64,000 nucleotides of DNA from DATAVB01 sp040414495 (GCA_040414495.1 JBEDUI010000296.1:16463-80462); one strand, 5' to 3'; counted from the stretch's first letter, positions 17,424 to 26,200 are shown. Notes: a model not told the origin generated them from the letters alone. Numbers and translations are program-made.

Positions 17424-17784
17424 GGCTGTCTGTCCTCAATGGACTATTGGTTGTGCTGATCGTGAAATTGGTTGCTGGCTTTCGGCGCTGCACAGCAGAC
17501 TTCGCGGCGTGGGCAGTGACATTCGCGCGAGCGGCGGACATTTTCCCCGTACGGAAATCGGAAACGATCGGGCGGATATCGACCGTTGGCTTCGTGGCTG
17601 CCCGATCGAAGTGGCACTGCCGTAAATGCGATCACGAACAGGAGACCGGGTGTCCGCTGGCGATGTGGACTACGACCGCCACGGTCTTGATTACGCCAGC
17701 AGGCGTCGGACGGATCCGTGGATAGCGGCGGCGCTCGGGCCGGCCCCGTACGGTACTGAACGTCGGTCAGCTGTGAGCGAAATT
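17424..17784. other. intergenic region before the TetR gene
   Basis: About 360 bases with no supportable gene. Open frames here lack ribosome sites and recognisable sequence. The only clear structure is the palindrome that begins at 17785. Confidence 0.45.
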
Positions 17785-17827
17785 TGCGCGCCACGCATTT
17801 CTGCGTGGCGCGCAGTTTGGGTACAGT
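17785..17827 (+). promoter_or_regulatory. TetR operator palindrome and leaderless promoter
   Basis: TGCGCGCCACGCA (17785-17797) and TGCGTGGCGCGCA (17802-17814) are perfect 13-bp arms with the spacer TTTC. A -10 hexamer TACAGT follows at 17822-17827, six bases before the ATG at 17834, so the transcript is probably leaderless. The palindrome covers the -35 position, as expected for autorepression. Confidence 0.6.
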
Positions 17828-17833
17828 GTCCGC

Positions 17834-18472
17834 ATGGTGACCGGCGTCGAGTGCACCCAGCAGCGGATAGAACGGCCCGGCCTGCGCGAGCGCAAGAAAC
17901 GCGAGACGCGCGAGGCGATCAGCGTGGCCGCATTGCGGCTGGCGTTGGAGCGCGGGCTGGACAACGTCCGGGTCGACGACATCGCCGAGGCGGCCGGAGT
18001 CTCCCCGCGGACGTACAACAACTATTTCTCCAGCCGGGAAGAGGCGATCTGTGCGCTACGGCTGGAACGCGCGAAGGAAATGGGCGCGGCACTGGCCGGA
18101 CGTCCATCGGACGAACCGCTCGATCAGGCCATAATCAACGCAATGATCGCAATGCACGGCGGCGCCCAGCCGGAGAAGGAGACGCTCCGGCTGATTCTGC
18201 ATTCGCCGGCGTTGCGGGCGGAATTTCTCAAGAACATGGCCGAGGTCGAGCAACCTCTGATCAACGCGATCGCACAACGCATTGGTGCCGACCCGGATCG
18301 GGATTTGTTTCCGCGATTGTTGGCGACAATTGTCTTCAGCGCGATTCGGGCCGCGACCGAGCAGTGGCTGCGACCGGAGACCACCGAGCCGTTGGGCACC
18401 TTGGTAGGGCAGGCGCTGGCGTACGTCGCGCCGGCGGCGGCCGCGTACGAACGAGAAGTGCCGGCCCGATGA
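17834..18472 (+). CDS. TetR/AcrR-family transcriptional regulator
   Basis: The 212-residue regulator has the N-terminal TetR helix-turn-helix at about residues 18-65: RKKRETREAISVAALRLAL, then VRVDDIAEAAGVSPRTYNNYF. A helical ligand domain (about 75-205) follows, of the type common in actinobacterial exporter regulators. The ATG at 17834 sits at the predicted transcription start. It lies 97 bases upstream of a two-gene ABC exporter on the same strand, which it plausibly represses together with itself. Confidence 0.9.
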   Translation: MVTGVECTQQRIERPGLRERKKRETREAISVAALRLALERGLDNVRVDDIAEAAGVSPRTYNNYFSSREEAICALRLERAKEMGAALAGRPSDEPLDQAIINAMIAMHGGAQPEKETLRLILHSPALRAEFLKNMAEVEQPLINAIAQRIGADPDRDLFPRLLATIVFSAIRAATEQWLRPETTEPLGTLVGQALAYVAPAAAAYEREVPAR

Positions 18473-18569
18473 GCAGAATTCTCGATATGTCCTGCGCACC
18501 GCCGAATATCCGTCGACGTATCCGGAGCGCCCCGGCGACCAGTTGCGTCCCCGACCCGAGAGGGTTGCC

Positions 18570-20303
18570 GTGCTGATCCGTCTTGTGCGCGCGTATTTGC
18601 GCCCGTATCGCAAACCGATCGCGTTGGTGGTCCTGCTCCAACTCCTGCAGACGCTGGCGACGCTCTACCTGCCCACGCTGAACGCGGACATCATCGACAA
18701 GGGCGTGGTCACGGGCGACACCGGGTACATCATGCGGACCGGCGGTGTGATGATCGCCGTGACGCTTGGTCAAATCCTCTGCTCGGTGGCCGCGGTCTAC
18801 TTCGGCGCGCGTACGGCGATGGCGTTGGGGCGGGACGTGCGGCGTGGCGTGTTCGGCAAGGTGCAGGAGTTCTCGGCCCGCGAGGTCGGCCATTTCGGCA
18901 CGCCGTCGCTGATCACCCGCACCACCAACGACGTGCAGCAAGTGCAGATGCTCGTCCTCATGACGCTGACCATGATGGTATCGGCACCGATCATGTGCGT
19001 CGGTGGCGTGATCCTCGCGCTCAATCAGGACGTACCGCTCTCCGGCCTGCTATTGGTGATCGTGCCGGTGCTGGCGCTGGTTGTTTTTCTCATCATTTCC
19101 CGGATGCGACCGTTGTTCCGGCTGATGCAGACCCGGATCGACACGATCAACCGGGTGTTGCGGGAGCAGATCACCGGTGTTCGGGTCGTCCGAGCCTTCG
19201 TCCGCGACCCCAGGGAACGCGATCGGTTCGCTGGTTCGAACGACCAGTTGTTCACCGTGTCGCTCGGCGTCGGCCGGCTGATGGCGTTGATGTTTCCCGC
19301 GGTCATGCTCGTGTTCAACGCATCCAGCGTCGCGGTGATGTGGTTCGGTGGTCACCGGATCGACAGCGGTCACATGCAGATCGGCGCATTGACGGCATTT
19401 CTCAGCTATCTGATGCAGATTCTGATGTCGGTCATGATGGCGACGTTCATGTTCATGATGGTCCCGCGGGCCGAGGTGTGCGCCGAGCGCATTCAGGAAG
19501 TACTGCGCACCGATTCCAGCGTCGTCGTCCGCCGCAACCCCGTCCGTACCCTGCATGCCCGCGGTGAGTTGGAATTGCGGGACGTCGAATTCCGGTACCC
19601 CGGTGCCGAGCAGCCGGTGCTGCGCGGCATCAGCCTGGTCGCACATCCCGGTCAGATCACGGCCGTGATCGGGAGTACGGGTTCAGGGAAGACGACGTTG
19701 TTGAATCTGGTTCCGCGACTGTTCGACGCCACCGGAGGTTCGGTCAGCGTCGATGGCGTGGATGTACGCACGATGGATAAGGCGCTGCTGTCCAGCGTGA
19801 TCGGTCTGGTTCCGCAACGGCCGTATCTGTTCTCCGGCACGGTCGCCTCGAATTTGCGGTACGGAAATACGCAGGCCAGCGACGAGGAATTGTGGCGGGC
19901 ATTGGAAATCGCGCAGGCACGCGATTTCGTCGAGCGGTTCCCTGAGCAGTTGGAAGCGCCGATCGCCCAGGGCGGGACGAACGTGTCCGGTGGTCAGCGA
20001 CAACGGCTGGCGATCGCCCGCGCGTTGGTGCACCGGCCCGAGATCTACCTGTTCGATGACTCGTTCTCGGCTCTGGACTACGCCACGGACGCGGCTTTGC
20101 GTGCGGCATTGGCCCGCGAGACGTCGGACGCGACGGTCGTGATCGTTGCCCAGCGGGTGAGCACGATCCGGCACGCCGACCGGATCGTGGTGCTCGACGA
20201 GGGGCGGGTTGTCGGGACCGGCACCCACCACGAGCTGATGGATACCAACGAGACGTACCGCGAGATCGTGCTCTCGCAGCTGACCGAGCAGGAGGCGGCG
20301 TGA
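18570..20303 (+). CDS. ABC exporter half-transporter (permease-ATPase), subunit 1
   Basis: The 577-residue protein has a six-helix exporter domain (about 1-300) followed by an ATPase domain. The ATPase shows Walker A GSTGSGKTTLL, signature NVSGGQRQRL and Walker B IYLFDDSFSALD. The residue after the Walker B aspartate is Asp, not the catalytic Glu, so this ATP site is degenerate, as in one half of heterodimeric exporters such as TM287/288. The GTG at 18570 follows GAGAGGG; a TTG at 18543 is less likely. The next gene overlaps by 4 bases and supplies the partner. The substrate is unknown; multidrug export is typical. Confidence 0.9.
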   Translation: MLIRLVRAYLRPYRKPIALVVLLQLLQTLATLYLPTLNADIIDKGVVTGDTGYIMRTGGVMIAVTLGQILCSVAAVYFGARTAMALGRDVRRGVFGKVQEFSAREVGHFGTPSLITRTTNDVQQVQMLVLMTLTMMVSAPIMCVGGVILALNQDVPLSGLLLVIVPVLALVVFLIISRMRPLFRLMQTRIDTINRVLREQITGVRVVRAFVRDPRERDRFAGSNDQLFTVSLGVGRLMALMFPAVMLVFNASSVAVMWFGGHRIDSGHMQIGALTAFLSYLMQILMSVMMATFMFMMVPRAEVCAERIQEVLRTDSSVVVRRNPVRTLHARGELELRDVEFRYPGAEQPVLRGISLVAHPGQITAVIGSTGSGKTTLLNLVPRLFDATGGSVSVDGVDVRTMDKALLSSVIGLVPQRPYLFSGTVASNLRYGNTQASDEELWRALEIAQARDFVERFPEQLEAPIAQGGTNVSGGQRQRLAIARALVHRPEIYLFDDSFSALDYATDAALRAALARETSDATVVIVAQRVSTIRHADRIVVLDEGRVVGTGTHHELMDTNETYREIVLSQLTEQEAA

Positions 20304-22507
20304 GCGCGCAGAATCCGTCCGGTAACGGGTCCCGGCCCAAGCCGTCGCCGCACCCGACACCCACGCCGTCGCCACAGGATGCATCGGCATCGCCGCGGGA
20401 CGCATTGGCGCAGTCCGCGCCGGCAGCCAACACCGGACCGCCGCCCGGTAGCAGCAGCCCACCCGCGCCGGCAACGAATGCCGGAGCGCCGGCTGCTGAC
20501 GGTGGCACGCAGGCACCGGCGGCAGCCAACGGCGGACAGCCTGGGCGAGCCGTTCCGACCCGAGGACCCGGACCGTCCGCGGCCGAGCGGCGCGGGCCGG
20601 GCGGGTTCATGGCCGGAATGTCCACCGAGAAATCGCTGGATTTCCGCGGCTCGGGCAAGCGGTTGCTGGGCATGCTGCGGCCGGAACGACCGCGCATGAT
20701 TCTGATCGGAATTCTCGCCATCGCCAGCGTCGGCCTGTCGGTGCTGGGTCCGAAGATCCTCGGTCACGCCACCGACCTGATCTTCGCCGGCGTGATCGGC
20801 CACTCGCTGCCGGCCGGGTTGAGCAAATCCGAGGCGATCGCGGGGCTGCGCCGTGACGGTCACGGGCAGATCGCCGACATGCTCAAATCGGTCGACGTCA
20901 TTCCCGGCCAGGGCGTCAATTTCGACAAGGTCGGCGAGGTGCTGCTGGCCGTCATTCTCATCTATGTCGCGGCATCCATATTGATGTGGCTGCAGGGTCG
21001 GCTCACCACGACGGTCGTCCAGCGTTCGATTTTCCGGATGCGCCGTGATGTGCAGGCCAAGCTCAGCCGGTTGCCGCTCAGCTATTTCGACCAACAGCCA
21101 CGCGGTGAGATTCTGTCGAAGGTCACCAACGACATCGACAACATCGCCCAGACCCTGCAGCAGTCGATGAGCCAGCTGGTGACCTCGCTGCTCACTGTTG
21201 TCGGCGTGCTGACCGTGATGTTCGTGATTTCGCCGTTGCTGGCCGTGATCGCGCTCGTGACGGTACCGGTGTCGGTCATGGTGGCCGCGCGCATCGGTAA
21301 GCGGGCGCAGCCGCAGTTCGTGTCCCAGTGGACGACGACCGGCAAGCTCAACGGTCATATCGAGGAGATGTACACCGGGCATTCGCTGGTGAAGGCTTTT
21401 GGTCGGCAGGCCGAGGCCCAGGCCGTTTTCGATGAGCACAACGAGCAGTTGTTCACCTCCAGCTTCAAGGCGCAGTTCATTTCCGGCACCATCCAGCCGG
21501 CGATGATGTTCATCGGCAACCTGAACTACGTGCTGGTCGCGGTGGTTGGTGCGCTACGAGTCGCCTCCGGTGCGCTGACCCTGGGCGATGTGCAGGCGTT
21601 CATCCAGTATTCGCGGCAATTCAGCCAGCCACTGACTCAGGTGGCGAGCATGGCCAACCTGTTGCAGTCGGGTGTGGCCTCGGCCGAGCGGGTATTCGCG
21701 TTGCTCGATGCCGACGAGCAGAGCCCGGATCCGACGGCGCCGGTGCGGCCGGCCGACGTTCGTGGCCAGGTCGAATTCCACCACGTCTCGTTCCGGTATG
21801 AGCCGGACAAGCCGCTCATCGAGGATCTGTCACTGTCCGTTGCGCCGGGGCAGACGGTCGCCATCGTCGGGCCGACCGGAGCCGGCAAGACCACGCTGGT
21901 CAACCTGCTGATGCGCTTTTACGAAGTGACCGGTGGGCACATCACGTTGGACGGCGTCGACGTGGCGTCCATGACCCGGGAGGACCTGCGGTCGCGGACC
22001 GGCATGGTGCTGCAGGATGCCTGGCTCTTCGGCGGGACGATCGCGGAGAACATCGCCTACGGCGCGCCGAATGCGCCCATGGACCGGATCGTCGAGGCGG
22101 CGCAGGCCACCCACGTCAACCGGTTCGTTCGCACGCTGCCCGATGGCTACGAGACCGTGCTCGACGACGAGGGCGACACGGTCAGTGCCGGCGAGAAACA
22201 GCTGATCACCATCGCCCGGGCGTTCCTGGCCGAGCCGGCGATCCTGATCCTGGACGAGGCGACCAGCTCGGTCGACACCCGTACCGAGGTGCTGATCCAG
22301 CGGGCCATGAACTCGCTGCGCCGCGGCCGTACGAGCTTCGTCATCGCGCACCGACTCTCCACGATCCGGGATGCGGACCTGATTCTGGTGATGGAAGACG
22401 GCGCGATCGTCGAACAGGGCACGCACGATGAGCTCGTGGAAGCTGGCGGCGCCTATTCGCGGCTGTACTCGGCGCAGTTCGCCCAAGCCGTAGCCGAAGT
22501 CGACTGA
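20300..22507 (+). CDS. ABC exporter half-transporter (permease-ATPase), subunit 2
   Basis: The 735-residue partner of the preceding gene has an unusual N-terminal extension of about 110 residues, rich in Pro, Ala, Ser and Gly (for example SPHPTPTPSPQDASASP) and predicted disordered. The exporter membrane domain (about 130-440) follows, then an ATPase with Walker A GPTGAGKTTLV, signature VSAGEKQ (a variant of SGGQ), and canonical Walker B LILDEATSSVD. Together the pair has one degenerate and one full catalytic glutamate. The start overlaps the stop of subunit 1 (GTGA), indicating coupled synthesis. Confidence 0.9.
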   Translation: MSAQNPSGNGSRPKPSPHPTPTPSPQDASASPRDALAQSAPAANTGPPPGSSSPPAPATNAGAPAADGGTQAPAAANGGQPGRAVPTRGPGPSAAERRGPGGFMAGMSTEKSLDFRGSGKRLLGMLRPERPRMILIGILAIASVGLSVLGPKILGHATDLIFAGVIGHSLPAGLSKSEAIAGLRRDGHGQIADMLKSVDVIPGQGVNFDKVGEVLLAVILIYVAASILMWLQGRLTTTVVQRSIFRMRRDVQAKLSRLPLSYFDQQPRGEILSKVTNDIDNIAQTLQQSMSQLVTSLLTVVGVLTVMFVISPLLAVIALVTVPVSVMVAARIGKRAQPQFVSQWTTTGKLNGHIEEMYTGHSLVKAFGRQAEAQAVFDEHNEQLFTSSFKAQFISGTIQPAMMFIGNLNYVLVAVVGALRVASGALTLGDVQAFIQYSRQFSQPLTQVASMANLLQSGVASAERVFALLDADEQSPDPTAPVRPADVRGQVEFHHVSFRYEPDKPLIEDLSLSVAPGQTVAIVGPTGAGKTTLVNLLMRFYEVTGGHITLDGVDVASMTREDLRSRTGMVLQDAWLFGGTIAENIAYGAPNAPMDRIVEAAQATHVNRFVRTLPDGYETVLDDEGDTVSAGEKQLITIARAFLAEPAILILDEATSSVDTRTEVLIQRAMNSLRRGRTSFVIAHRLSTIRDADLILVMEDGAIVEQGTHDELVEAGGAYSRLYSAQFAQAVAEVD

Positions 22508-22613
22508 TGTTTTGGGCCGCGGTCATGACTCTGGGTGTGAGCCGCGGGCGGTTAGCCGGGCCACGCCGGCAGCAGGTCCGATGACCGTCCGCGCTCAATA
22601 TTGAGTTCGAGTG

Positions 22614-22814
22614 CTAGGCGCGCCGCCGCCCGAAAAGCCAGTACGCCGCCGATCCGGTGGTGTTGAGGGCGCTGGCCGCACGCCAGGCCTTTTTGTTGCC
22701 GCGAACCTGTCCGGACGAGCGACCGCGCAGATCGCGCCATGTCAGCGTCATGACCGCGAGGTGCACCACGGCAATGCCAGCGAGGACGAATTTGTTCGGT
22801 TTGCGTTTGTTCAC
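22614..22814 (-). CDS. small membrane protein, PLDc_N-like
   Basis: The 66-residue protein starts at a GTG at 22814 behind a good GAGAGGAG site. It has one clear transmembrane segment (FVLAGIAVVHLAVMTLTW), a basic loop DLRGRSSGQVRGNKKAWR, and a second hydrophobic stretch ending AAYWLFGRRR. That pattern, with the terminal FGRRR, is typical of short PLDc_N-domain membrane proteins of actinobacteria whose role is unknown. A longer frame reaching to 22967 is rejected because it lacks a ribosome site. It is convergent with the ABC exporter. Confidence 0.7.
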   Translation of the reverse strand: MNKRKPNKFVLAGIAVVHLAVMTLTWRDLRGRSSGQVRGNKKAWRAASALNTTGSAAYWLFGRRRA

Positions 22815-23016
22815 CGCTGACTCCTCTCTACCTACTGTGATCCTGGCACGAAGAGTATGGAGCGCGTCCGCCGCTGCGGCATGCTCATTTGTGCTATAGG
22901 CAACTTCCCGGCGTCTGCGCCACGTTGTCGCGTGCACGGCAGGAATGCTGCGTACCGGGAAATCCAATCGACCGGAAAATGCAGCCTACGCCGGTAACAA
23001 TGCCATCGCGGAAATG

Positions 23017-23033
23017 TCGGCTAAATTAGCCGA
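23017..23033. repeat. 17-base palindrome TCGGCTAA-A-TTAGCCGA
   Basis: Perfect 8-bp arms (23017-23024 and 23026-23033) surround one base in a stretch without genes, 200 bases upstream of the small membrane protein. It could be an operator or a processed hairpin. Nothing downstream identifies it. Confidence 0.4.
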
Positions 23034-23242
23034 ACGCCGGAATCCTGGACCCGAGAATTACCTGGGAAATTCTTAAGAACGTACTCGGCGATCCGTGACG
23101 AGGACAAATCGCTCCCAATTTACGTCGCGGCTCGGGAGAAATGCATCGCATCGTGGGTTGTCCGCTAGCTGAGCACTGCCGGGGCTGCCGTTGGCGGTGC
23201 GTTCGTGACGGCCCGGTGAGATGGCTGCGCGCGCCCGGCGGG

Positions 23243-23434
23243 ACTGAGCCAGCTCGGGTCGAGTTGTTGAGCGCTTCTGGGGCGGGTTGGCACTCAGCCA
23301 GCTCGGGTCAAGTTGTTGAGCGCTTCGGGGTTGTTTGGACACTGGGGCTGCCGGGTTGAGTTGCGGAGCGCGGCGGGGGCGTGTTGGCACTGAGCCCGCC
23401 CGGGGTTGAGTTGCGGAGCGCGGCGCTGCTGGGC
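23243..23434. repeat. tandem repeat, four degenerate units of about 49 bp
   Basis: Units begin at 23243, 23292, 23341 and 23389 (lengths 49, 49, 48 and about 46). Each starts ACT and carries GGGTYGAGTTG followed by GAGCGC. Units 1 and 2 read GAGTTGTTGAGCGCTTC or a near match; units 3 and 4 read GAGTTGCGGAGCGCGGC. The array is outside any supportable gene and downstream of htrA. Confidence 0.75.
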
Positions 23435-23482
23435 GATGCCGCTAATTGTGCCGAACGTCTGTGTCTGGCTACTTAATTGGGC

Positions 23483-23524
23483 GCAGCCCTGCCGCGGAGT
23501 CGAGGAAAACCGCGGCAGGGCTGC
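23483..23524 (-). terminator. hairpin terminator of htrA
   Basis: GCAGCCCTGCCGCGG (23483-23497) and CCGCGGCAGGGCTGC (23510-23524) form a perfect 15-bp stem around a 12-base loop. It lies 20 bases beyond the htrA stop codon. The T-tract is weak, but stem strength supports termination. Confidence 0.75.
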
Positions 23525-23544
23525 TGTGGACGGGTTGGCGCGAC

Positions 23545-25428
23545 TTAGGAATCTGAGCCGAGCGTGACCCGGGTGGTATGGGTATGGCCGCTGCGCGTGT
23601 AAGTCACCGTGACGGTGTCGCCCGGGCGGTGCGACCGGACAGCGGCAATCAGCGCGTCGTCGGAGTCGATTTCCCGGTCGTTGAGCTTGGTGATGACGTC
23701 CCCGGCCTTCAGCCCGGCCTTCGCGCCGGCCTCGCCCGGATTCACTGAACGCAGCTGCGCACCGATCGGCACCCCGTTGTTGTTGGAGGCGCTGACGACC
23801 CCGACCCCGATCTGTGCGTGCGTGGCCTTGCCGTTCTTGATGAGCTGGTCGACGATCGGCCGCGCCTCGTTGATCGGAATCGCGAATCCCAACCCGATCG
23901 AGCCGGACTGTGAGCCGCTGCTGGAGCTGCCACCCAGACTGGCAATCGACTGGTTTATGCCGACGACCTGCCCGTCCATGTTGACCAGCGCGCCACCGGA
24001 GTTACCCGGATTGATGGCCGCATCGGTCTGGATGGCGTCAATGACGGTCGCCTGTACGGCCTGGTTGTTGTTGCCGTTGCCGTTTCCGTTCCCATTGCCC
24101 GGGAAACCGGGTGGAAGCTGCTGATTCGGGTCCTGCCCACCACCGCTGCCCGAATCGCTGGTGTTGACCGGCCGGTTGAGTGCGCTCACGATGCCGGTGG
24201 TCACGGTGCCGGACAGGCCGAGCGGCGAACCGATCGCCACAACCGGCTGACCGACCTGCAGCGCGCCCGAGGAGCCCAAGGTCGCCGGCTGCGCGCCGGT
24301 CACGTTCTTGGCCTTGATGACCGCCAGGTCGGTCACCGTGTCGCGCCCGAGGATGCTGGCGTCAACGGTCTTGCCGTCGTTGAACGTCACGCTGATCGAG
24401 CCCTGGCCGCCCGCCGCGGAGGAGATGACGTGGTTGTTGGTCAGGATCTCGCCATCCGAGCTCAGGATGATGCCGGTTCCCTCGTCACCGCTGCCGTCGC
24501 CCTGACTGACGGTGATCGAGACAACGCTCGGCAGCACCTGCTGCGCGACCTTCTGCACGGAACCGTTCGACGGCTTCTGGGCCGAGGTGTTCTTCGCCGG
24601 CGGGTTGGCCAACGAGCTGACCACAGTCTTGCCACCGCTGCCGCCCCAGCTGTGTTCGATCGCCGCGCCGGCGCCGCCGCCGACGATCGCCGCCACGAGC
24701 ACCGCCACCGCGACCGGGACGAGATGACGACGATTGCCGTCGTTCTTGCTGGAAAGCTGCGTGTACGTCAACGGTTGCGTCTGCTGGGCCGGATACGAAC
24801 CGGTCGAATATGGGCCGTAGTACCCGGCCTGCCCGGAACCGCCGTAGTGCTGTTGTGATCCGCTCTGACGCGCCCAGGGGGAGGGCATCGGTCCGGTCGG
24901 CTGCTGGCCGGCCGCGCCCTGGTCGTACGGCTGCTGTGCCGATTGCTGGGCCGAGCCGTGGCCCTCGGATGACTGTGGGTTCGGCTGCTGCGCCGAGCCG
25001 TAGCGGCCGGGCGACTGCGCGCGCGGCGGTCCTTCGTACGGCTGCTGAGTGGGAGAACCCTCGGACGACCGCTGGCCGGAAGAGCCCTCGTCCGGCGCGC
25101 TGCCGGAACCTTGATGCGGCGCGCGCCCCGAGCCGGGCGGCTGGTCCGAGCCGGCGTACGACTGGCCGCCTGAGTCCTGCCCCTGGTTCTCGTACGGATC
25201 GCCGGCCGATCCCGATCGGCCGCCCTGACCGTAAGGCTGGGATCCAGCCTGCTCGGGGGGTTGAACAGCGTCGTCGTGGTCCACGGTGGACTCCTGACCT
25301 GCAGGGGCGGCACCTCGGTCTTCGAACGGCCACGCATCGTGGGGCTGATCGCCCTCGCCCGTCTTGGGGGGCTGCTGTGGGTGAGCGTTGTGCTCGGACG
25401 GGTCGTTCGTACCGGGATGTTCGCTCAT
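23545..25428 (-). CDS. HtrA/PepD-like membrane-anchored serine protease with PDZ domain
   Basis: The 627-residue protein has a cytoplasmic tail of about 230 residues rich in Gln, Gly, Ser and Pro, one transmembrane helix (about 235-257, VPVAVAVLVAAIVGGGAGAA), a trypsin-like protease (about 285-525) and a C-terminal PDZ domain (about 540-620). The catalytic triad is H333 (TNNHVIS), D367 (TDLAVIK) and S477 (GNSGGAL). An Asn-Gly repeat (GNGNGNGNGNNN, about 444-455) sits in a surface loop ahead of the catalytic serine. The likely role is envelope protein quality control. It is downstream of mprAB-like genes and ogt, as pepD is beside mprAB in mycobacteria, and has CTCAG direct repeats upstream. 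Confidence 0.93.
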   Translation of the reverse strand: MSEHPGTNDPSEHNAHPQQPPKTGEGDQPHDAWPFEDRGAAPAGQESTVDHDDAVQPPEQAGSQPYGQGGRSGSAGDPYENQGQDSGGQSYAGSDQPPGSGRAPHQGSGSAPDEGSSGQRSSEGSPTQQPYEGPPRAQSPGRYGSAQQPNPQSSEGHGSAQQSAQQPYDQGAAGQQPTGPMPSPWARQSGSQQHYGGSGQAGYYGPYSTGSYPAQQTQPLTYTQLSSKNDGNRRHLVPVAVAVLVAAIVGGGAGAAIEHSWGGSGGKTVVSSLANPPAKNTSAQKPSNGSVQKVAQQVLPSVVSITVSQGDGSGDEGTGIILSSDGEILTNNHVISSAAGGQGSISVTFNDGKTVDASILGRDTVTDLAVIKAKNVTGAQPATLGSSGALQVGQPVVAIGSPLGLSGTVTTGIVSALNRPVNTSDSGSGGGQDPNQQLPPGFPGNGNGNGNGNNNQAVQATVIDAIQTDAAINPGNSGGALVNMDGQVVGINQSIASLGGSSSSGSQSGSIGLGFAIPINEARPIVDQLIKNGKATHAQIGVGVVSASNNNGVPIGAQLRSVNPGEAGAKAGLKAGDVITKLNDREIDSDDALIAAVRSHRPGDTVTVTYTRSGHTHTTRVTLGSDS

Positions 25429-25451
25429 GATGCTTAGGATTACCAGACAGG

Positions 25452-25478
25452 CTGAGAAGAAACTGAGTCTGACCTGAG
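25452..25478 (-). promoter_or_regulatory. three CTCAG direct repeats, 11-bp period (MprA-box-like)
   Basis: On the minus strand CTCAG occurs at 25478-25474, 25467-25463 and 25456-25452, each exactly 11 bp apart, in the contexts CCTCAG, ACTCAG and TCTCAG. They lie 24-50 bases upstream of the htrA ATG. A TAATCC -10-like hexamer at 25442-25437 is 8 bases before the ATG. One-turn direct repeats beside the -35 fit an OmpR-type activator such as the MprA-like regulator encoded here. Confidence 0.6.
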
Positions 25479-25518
25479 GCGTCGGAAAGAAATCTCCCGC
25501 CGGCCCAAGGCCCGTTTT

Positions 25519-26046
25519 CTAGAACGGTAACCGAGGCGGCAGCGACCCTTCCAGCTCCAGCAACCACCGTTTGGTCTCCAACCCGCCGCCAAAACCGCCG
25601 AGTTGGCCGCCGCTGGCCGTAACCCGGTGACACGGAACGATGACCGGCAGCGGGTTCGAGCCCATGATCTGGCCGACGACACGCGCCGCGTTCGGCTGGC
25701 CGGACCGCACCGCCAACTCCTGGTACGTGACGGTTTCGCCGAACCCGACCGTCTCGTATAGCACCTGCAGTACGTGCCGGCCAAAGGATGCGGTTCGCTC
25801 CCAGTCCAACGGCACGTCGAACTCATGCCGCCCGCCGGCCAGGTACTCCCGCAGTTGGTCGGCGGCGAGCTTCGCGATCTGAGTCGCCGGCCCGTCAGGG
25901 TTGGGTGGGTTGCCGGAATTCGGCGGATTACGCAAAAAATTGATCGAACCGACCCCGGCCGCGGTAGCGATCACCCGCAGCCCGCCGAACGGCGCCGTAA
26001 CGTCATATACCGCCCGCACGACCGATCCAGATAGTGCTTCGCGCAT
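25519..26046 (-). CDS. ogt: methylated-DNA--protein-cysteine methyltransferase
   Basis: This suicide enzyme moves O6-alkyl groups from guanine to its own cysteine. The 175-residue protein has an N-terminal RNase-H-like part (VYDVTAPFGGLRVIAT) and the C-terminal helix-turn-helix and active site: GFGETVTYQELAVRSGQPNAARVVGQ, then NPLPVIVPCHRVTASGG with acceptor Cys in PCHR. The ATG at 26046 is chosen; upstream residues to 26151 are not family-like. It lies between mprB-like (154 bases upstream) and htrA (90 bases downstream) on the same strand. Confidence 0.93.
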   Translation of the reverse strand: MREALSGSVVRAVYDVTAPFGGLRVIATAAGVGSINFLRNPPNSGNPPNPDGPATQIAKLAADQLREYLAGGRHEFDVPLDWERTASFGRHVLQVLYETVGFGETVTYQELAVRSGQPNAARVVGQIMGSNPLPVIVPCHRVTASGGQLGGFGGGLETKRWLLELEGSLPPRLPF

Positions 26047-26200
26047 TAGCTCAGTCTGGCCGGTCGGTACGACAGTTTCGCGCCGGGCGCTTCGTTCAGT
26101 GCGATGAGGTCGGTCGGCACAGCCGACCGGGACCGGCGCAGGTCGGTCCATACCGCCGCGGCGAATACGGGCGAAACCTCGGCACGCCGGCGAATCGGGC

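Larger units (their letters stand above)
22815..23544. other. 730-base gene-poor region
   Basis: Between the small membrane protein and the end of htrA there is no supportable gene. The region holds a 17-base palindrome at 23017, the tandem repeat at 23243-23434 and the htrA terminator hairpin at 23483-23524. The minus-strand frame through the repeats shows low-complexity reiterated residues and no ribosome site. Confidence 0.5.

Noticed and set aside
23243..23434. Possible CRISPR array
   Set aside because: The units are adjacent and degenerate, with no unique spacers between identical repeats, and no cas genes are present.
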